Source of the DNA: Candidatus Melainabacteria bacterium
GTDB lineage: Bacteria > Cyanobacteriota > Vampirovibrionia > Obscuribacterales > Obscuribacteraceae
DNA length: 64,000 nucleotides
Reading direction: 5' to 3'
Assembly (NCBI GenBank): GCA_003242885.1
Contig: QKMZ01000005.1
Coordinates: 372,001-436,000 of the forward strand
The translations under genes and the position numbers were made by a program. Each line of letters opens with the position of its first letter. Within the stretch, counting starts at the first letter, position 1. Positions 60,009-64,000 of this stretch are shown here, piece by piece. Under the pieces are notes generated by a model. It was given only the letters and a program-made list of their open reading frames with translations, was not told where the DNA came from and did not search any database.

Positions 60009-61172
60009 CTAAGCCCTGAGCGCCTCTAGAGCCAGAATGCTTGAATTTTGCTCAACTTCGTAAGGGACCAGGTGTTCCCCATGACCCAAGCTTGCACCGT
60101 GTTTTGCTAGATATGAAAGGCATAGCGCTTCGGTTGCCAAGTGAATTAGGGTTGGTTCGACAGAACCAGTTAACAAGACGATATTGGCAGGGTTGCCATC
60201 AGCCACGACATAAATGCGTTTTTGCTTGTCCGAGCCCGCGGCACCATCCAAATAAAAACGCTGCGTTTTTAGTTCTAAATCGTCCACTTTTGTCGCCAAT
60301 TTGCGCAGGGCATTCATGTCCAACTCTTCAGGCCAGTGCCCGACGTTCATAAAAATGGCGCCGTCTCTTGCCGCTTGCCAGTGGGTTTCACCAATGATCT
60401 GCCGTTGGCCAGTGGCTGTAACTACGACATCTGCATTTCGCAAAGATGTGAGCAAATCATTGACGGAAAAGCCGTCGAAGTGTGCGATCAAGCGTCGCAC
60501 CGGATCGCTGTCCACAACGTTGACGATGCCGCCCTCTTTCCTCAAGTGATATGCGACTCCTGAGCCTACCGCGCCGTAGCCGACCACGACAGAGTGAAGT
60601 CCGGAAAGTGAACGACCAGTTAAGCGCCGCATAAGGTCGACCACGCCGTCGCCTACGCCATGGTAGTTTTCGATGCGCGCTTTCAGAAGTCCGCCGTTGA
60701 TGTTGATAATAGGCAGCGGCAAATCTTTGATTTTGCGCAATTTTTCGATACCACTGGTGGTGATTTCCGATGCCGCAATTACAGATTTCGGACGTTCAGC
60801 CGGCGTCATTGAAAGATATTTGTCGATAATTACAAAGCCGGTATCCGTAAGCAATTGCGGAGACTCCTCAAGGACCTTTTCCGGAGAGGACTCACCGACA
60901 AAGACCTTAGCACCGAGCGCTCTTATTGCATTGACGGCATCATCATCCGTGGTGGCAGGATTTACTTCGCTAAGAAAAAGCACTGCTCCGCCTTCGACCA
61001 GGGCTTCTGCAGTAAGCAGCGTCAACTGCGTAAGATGGCAGTGCCAGCCAATCTTGACGCCGTTGAGCGTTTCATTCTGCTTGAGATGTTTTCCCAATTT
61101 TTCCATCAATGGAAAGAGTTCCATCAATTCCGGCAATTTCTCGCTCTTCTCTTTTGGTTTTTGACTCTGCAT
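60009..61172 (-). CDS. Divergent S-adenosylhomocysteine hydrolase-like protein
   Basis: 387 residues (SAHH is usually over 400). The ATG has AAGGAAGG upstream. The NAD domain is clear: GLHSVVVGYGAVGSGVAYHL, VVTATGQRQIIGETHW, and FMNVGHWPEELDMNAL. The substrate half keeps CHLTQLTLLTAEALVEGGA (His and Thr loop) and NINGGLLKARIENYHG with Lys164 and Asn169. However the EETTTG signature reads SEITTSG (second Glu is Ile137), and the Asp after the Lys is Glu168. The C-terminal Lys-Tyr tail that closes the neighbouring NAD site is absent. So it is either an SAHH with relaxed chemistry or an enzyme for a related substrate such as S-inosylhomocysteine. It ends the kinase-Maf operon. Confidence 0.82.
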   Translation of the reverse strand: MQSQKPKEKSEKLPELMELFPLMEKLGKHLKQNETLNGVKIGWHCHLTQLTLLTAEALVEGGAVLFLSEVNPATTDDDAVNAIRALGAKVFVGESSPEKVLEESPQLLTDTGFVIIDKYLSMTPAERPKSVIAASEITTSGIEKLRKIKDLPLPIININGGLLKARIENYHGVGDGVVDLMRRLTGRSLSGLHSVVVGYGAVGSGVAYHLRKEGGIVNVVDSDPVRRLIAHFDGFSVNDLLTSLRNADVVVTATGQRQIIGETHWQAARDGAIFMNVGHWPEELDMNALRKLATKVDDLELKTQRFYLDGAAGSDKQKRIYVVADGNPANIVLLTGSVEPTLIHLATEALCLSYLAKHGASLGHGEHLVPYEVEQNSSILALEALRA

Positions 61173-61200
61173 GTAGCCTTCCTTCGCTTGCCGTTTTGCC

Positions 61201-61830
61201 TCACAGACCGAGCACTTTCATGCCGGAGCGCCTGAGGAGATCAACTGCTCTAGACACCGGCAGCCCGATTACGTTGGAATCACTGCCGTCTACTTTGCTT
61301 ACCAGAAATGCGCCTGTTCCTTGCAACGCATAGGCGCCGGCTTTGTCCATCGGCTCTTGCGTGTCTACATAAGCCTCGATTTCAGAAAGCTGCAGAGGGC
61401 GAAATGTGACGTAGGAAGTTTCTACGGCAGTTATGACGCTCTTCTTTATGCCGCCGTTGCCGCTGGTTTTCTCTGCGCAAAAAACAACGACTCCGGTGTG
61501 AACCATGTGCGTTTGCCCAGAGAGACTCTCAAGCATCTCAATTGCTTCTTGCCGGTCGCTCGGTTTGCCTAAGAGCTTTCCTTCGTACGCAACAAGCGTG
61601 TCGGCGGCCAATATAAGGAATGGACCATCCTCCGTTTCAATTCGCTTGCGAAGCTTCTCGACGACGTCCTGCCCCTTTTGCTCAGCGATTGAGAGGACAA
61701 CTTCCTCTGGCGAGAGACCCGGCTGCACAACTTCATCTTTGTCGCTGGGCACGACCTCGAATTGCAATCCCAGTTTTTTGAGTAGATCGATTCGTCTTGG
61801 CGATTGCGACGCCAGTATCAATTGGCTCAC
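61201..61830 (-). CDS. maf: Maf-family nucleotide pyrophosphatase
   Basis: 209 residues from a GTG (AGGGG upstream). Hydrolyses non-canonical or modified nucleoside triphosphates; linked to cell division arrest in Bacillus. Motifs are LILASQSPRRIDLLKKLG, VVPSDKDEVV, AADTLVAYEGKLLGKP (catalytic Asp) and the later SDRQEAIEMLESLSGQTHMV. The end NVIGLPVSRAVDLLRRSG is family typical. dTTP/UTP or other specificity cannot be fixed by eye. It sits between the kinase and the SAHH-like gene with short gaps. Confidence 0.95.
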   Translation of the reverse strand: MSQLILASQSPRRIDLLKKLGLQFEVVPSDKDEVVQPGLSPEEVVLSIAEQKGQDVVEKLRKRIETEDGPFLILAADTLVAYEGKLLGKPSDRQEAIEMLESLSGQTHMVHTGVVVFCAEKTSGNGGIKKSVITAVETSYVTFRPLQLSEIEAYVDTQEPMDKAGAYALQGTGAFLVSKVDGSDSNVIGLPVSRAVDLLRRSGMKVLGL

Positions 61831-61878
61831 GTGATTCCCCTGTCTGTTTTCAATGAATCCAAATTATATCGATGCTTC

Positions 61879-63939
61879 TTAGCCTTCTATTTGAAAGCAC
61901 TGAATTCTGCGATTGCCTTTGTCGGCGATGTATATTGTGTTGCTTTCCGTATCGATGCTTACGTCGGATGGAGCCAGCAACTGTCCATCTTCTGAGCCCT
62001 TTTGACCGATGATGTACAGAAAATCTCCAGTCGGACTGAACACTTGCACCCTGTGATTGAGCGAGTCCAGGACATAAATCTTGTCGTTTTGGTCGACTGC
62101 TACTGCGCGCGGCACATTGAATTGTCCAGGCGCGGAGCCCTTTTCACCAAAACAGCGAACAAGCACGCCGGCTTTGTTGAAGACGCTGACGCGAGAAAGT
62201 CCATAATCGACACAGTAAATTTGATTGAGTCTGTCCACAGCGAGTCCGCAGGGCAACTGCATCTGTCCGGGGGCGTTTCCTTTCGAGCCGAGCTTTCTCA
62301 ACCAAGTGCCCATGTCCGCCTGGAAGACTTGAATGCAGCCGTTGACTGCGTCCGCTGCATAAATGATGCCGGTAGAATCAATGGTGACGCCGGTCAAGCC
62401 GGATTCGTTTCCATGCACGTTTTTGAAGTCTCGAGTGAATACGCCTGATGCATCGAAGACGCGGATGAAGTGGTCGTTCGCATCAGTAACATAGATGCGG
62501 CCTCTTCCGTCGAATGCCAGCCCGGAAGGTTTGGTGACACTGCCACCGCGTGTGGCGGAGTTTTTCGCGTCGGGCAGTTGAGCCAAATCACCCGACCAGC
62601 GCCCGTCTTTGGAGAAGACAGAAAGCTTGCGAGAGCCGACGTCGGCAACGACCAAACGACCAGACCAGAAGGCAAGGTGCGCTGGATCGGTGAATGGAAT
62701 TTGCTCTTTTCCGCGAGTTGTGATCGAGCGAATGAATTTGCCTTTTGTTGACGACGCGCCAGAGAGTGAGCGCGATGCAGGAGAGGCATAGGATTCGGTT
62801 TGGCGTTTGGGATCAAACGAACCTCCCGGCGCATTCACCGAGCGAAACTCAGATGAAGAGCCCCAAGAACCTGCAGAAGCTGAAGATGGTGAATGCGGGC
62901 TGTCAGAAATATCTGGATAGTTGATCGCTTGAGGCGAGGGCTGAAAAGGCTGGATAGCTGGGTTTGCAGAAGTCTCCGCGGCGGATAAGTTTGACCTGTG
63001 ACCGGGGACGTCTTCGTAGCCAGGCGGTCTGTAATTGGCCGGCAGTGCATCGATATTCTCGGCTGTTCTTTGTCCGACGCTCAAATTGCGCTGTGGTGAG
63101 CCTGTTTTATCACTGAGGCTCGATGCGAAATCGCGCGCGAAATCTTTGATGCTGCGATAGCGTTCGCGTGCTCTTTTGCGCATTGCTTTGGCAACGCATG
63201 CTGAAGTTTCTACACCAATGCCCGGGTTGTGAATATGCAGTGGCTTCTCTTCTTTGGAAACGATCTTGACGATGGTGGCGGCAATACCTTCGCCGGAAAA
63301 TGGAATCTGTTTTGACAGCGCTTCATAGCTCACAACGCCGAGTGAAAAAATATCAGCGCGGTGGTCGACGTTTTTAGCGTCTTGTAATTGTTCGGGAGAT
63401 ACATATGCCAGCGTTCCCAGCATGACGCCGGTTTTCGTCAGTTTGGTCTCCTCGAAGTCCACTGCGCGTGCAATTCCGAAGTCAGTAATTTTGACGCGCC
63501 CATCCTTCAATATAAATATGTTGTCGGGCTTCACGTCGCGATGCACTACATTCATCGTATGCGCGAAGTCCAGACCTTCAGAGACCTGGCTCAGTAATGG
63601 CCAGAACTCCTGCGGAGTCATCGGCTCTTTACGGGCCTCCAGCTCACTCTTGAGGCTGTGCCCTTCGAGAAATTCCATGACGTAGTAATAGTTGCCTTCT
63701 TCCACTTCGACGTCGAATACCTCGACGATATTCTTGTGGCTTAAGCGTTTAATGGTGACTGCTTCTCGCCGGAATCGGTCGCGAAACTCCCGCATTTTTT
63801 CAGGGGAGATGTTTTCCATGACCAATTGTTTGATCGCCACAAGGCGATTTTCTTTTGGGTCGTAAGCCTGATAGACGATGCCCATCCCCCCACGACCTAT
63901 TTCGGAGAGGATTTTGTATCGGCCGAAGTCCGGCGTCAT
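61879..63939 (-). CDS. Ser/Thr protein kinase with C-terminal NHL repeats
   Basis: 686 residues. Kinase domain about 8-275: glycine loop IGRGGMGIVY, Lys37 in VAIKQL, HRDVKPDNIFI, DFGIARAVDF, and the activation segment end GTLAYVSPEQLQ, so it looks catalytically complete. A disordered Ser/Pro-rich linker of about 120 residues follows (SDSPHSPSSASAGSWGSSSE). The last 275 residues hold five or six NHL units, which form a beta-propeller: GGSVTKPSGLAFDGRGRIYV, GQMQLPCGLAVDRLNQIYCV and GQFNVPRAVAVDQNDKIYVL. No membrane segment, so the propeller is cytosolic here, unlike PknD-type sensors. It starts 10 bases after the end of an FHA gene, a phosphothreonine reader, which suggests a shared pathway. 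Confidence 0.94.
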   Translation of the reverse strand: MTPDFGRYKILSEIGRGGMGIVYQAYDPKENRLVAIKQLVMENISPEKMREFRDRFRREAVTIKRLSHKNIVEVFDVEVEEGNYYYVMEFLEGHSLKSELEARKEPMTPQEFWPLLSQVSEGLDFAHTMNVVHRDVKPDNIFILKDGRVKITDFGIARAVDFEETKLTKTGVMLGTLAYVSPEQLQDAKNVDHRADIFSLGVVSYEALSKQIPFSGEGIAATIVKIVSKEEKPLHIHNPGIGVETSACVAKAMRKRARERYRSIKDFARDFASSLSDKTGSPQRNLSVGQRTAENIDALPANYRPPGYEDVPGHRSNLSAAETSANPAIQPFQPSPQAINYPDISDSPHSPSSASAGSWGSSSEFRSVNAPGGSFDPKRQTESYASPASRSLSGASSTKGKFIRSITTRGKEQIPFTDPAHLAFWSGRLVVADVGSRKLSVFSKDGRWSGDLAQLPDAKNSATRGGSVTKPSGLAFDGRGRIYVTDANDHFIRVFDASGVFTRDFKNVHGNESGLTGVTIDSTGIIYAADAVNGCIQVFQADMGTWLRKLGSKGNAPGQMQLPCGLAVDRLNQIYCVDYGLSRVSVFNKAGVLVRCFGEKGSAPGQFNVPRAVAVDQNDKIYVLDSLNHRVQVFSPTGDFLYIIGQKGSEDGQLLAPSDVSIDTESNTIYIADKGNRRIQCFQIEG

Positions 63940-63949
63940 TTACGCGTCC

Positions 63950-64000
63950 CTATTCAACTGAGAAAACCATTTCGGTTTTGCCGAAGGTCAACTTATCGCC
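63950..64000 (-). CDS. FHA-domain protein, C-terminal end (partial)
   Basis: Seventeen codons enter from the window edge and end in TAG at 63950: the translation GDKLTFGKTEMVFSVE matches the last strands of an FHA domain (GD-x-I-x-F-G-x-x-x-x-x-F). FHA domains bind phosphothreonine peptides, a natural partner for the Ser/Thr kinase that starts 10 bases downstream. The rest of the gene is outside the window. Confidence 0.7.
   Translation of the reverse strand, partial: GDKLTFGKTEMVFSVE

Overview
The window is a gene-dense bacterial chromosome segment of moderate GC. The organism is most likely a non-photosynthetic relative of the cyanobacteria (Melainabacteria/Vampirovibrionia, perhaps Obscuribacterales). 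This is an inference from gene content: many TPR proteins with signal peptides, a Ser/Thr kinase ending in NHL repeats, a DUF4214 protein, an envelope protein ending in an ARC6-like IMS domain, reverse transsulfuration, B12-dependent MetH and methylmalonyl-CoA mutase, and HemL, with no photosynthesis genes. No rRNA, tRNA, IS element or CRISPR array was seen.

Layout. 1-2.3 kb: 3' part of gyrA, palindromic repeats, two small genes. 2.3-6.3 kb: an OmpR-type regulator, a membrane TPR protein and a receiver-kinase with an unusual H-box. 6.4-12 kb: a purine permease operon, a glycosyltransferase and the large subunit of methylmalonyl-CoA mutase. 12.2-14.8 kb: cystathionine beta-synthase and gamma-lyase. 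14.9-21.6 kb: secreted proteins with unusual short repeats, an SRPBCC protein, a beta-hydroxyacid dehydrogenase, a receiver protein and a PstS-like lipoprotein. 21.7-27.4 kb: a possible papain-like effector/immunity pair, then a TPR membrane protein and a TPR-AAA ATPase. 28-37 kb: MetH with a structured leader, TPR and DUF4328 proteins, and a homocysteine methyltransferase/methylenetetrahydrofolate reductase. 37-41.3 kb: lepA overlapping a SUFU-domain gene, and a VWA protein. 41.4-46.7 kb: the six-gene operon described below. 46.8-52 kb: sugar-nucleotide and glycosyltransferase genes, hemL. 52.3-59.9 kb: a four-gene envelope operon including an M23 peptidase. 60-64 kb: SAHH-like protein, Maf, Ser/Thr kinase-NHL and the end of an FHA gene.

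The most interesting locus is the minus-strand operon 46667 to 41484. Four tandem paralogous TPR proteins with signal peptides all end in a short Pro-Cys-Gly tail finishing in CGxG (for example PCPGMCGLG). They are followed by a DUF692/MNIO-family iron oxidase and an overlapping 80-residue partner gene. This arrangement resembles MNIO peptide-modification systems (methanobactin, TglHI, bufferins), but the presumed substrates here are full-length TPR proteins of about 300 residues with the core at the extreme C-terminus. I do not recognise this as a described family.

The metabolic genes share a homocysteine theme: the SAHH-like protein could supply homocysteine, MetH and the YitJ-type enzyme would remethylate it, and CBS/CGL would convert it to cysteine. 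Cystathionine cleavage yields 2-oxobutyrate, which can reach propionyl-CoA and so methylmalonyl-CoA mutase, a second B12 enzyme. A family of GTAGG-GCGACGCCATGCGTCGC palindromes is scattered between genes and is the main non-coding repeat.
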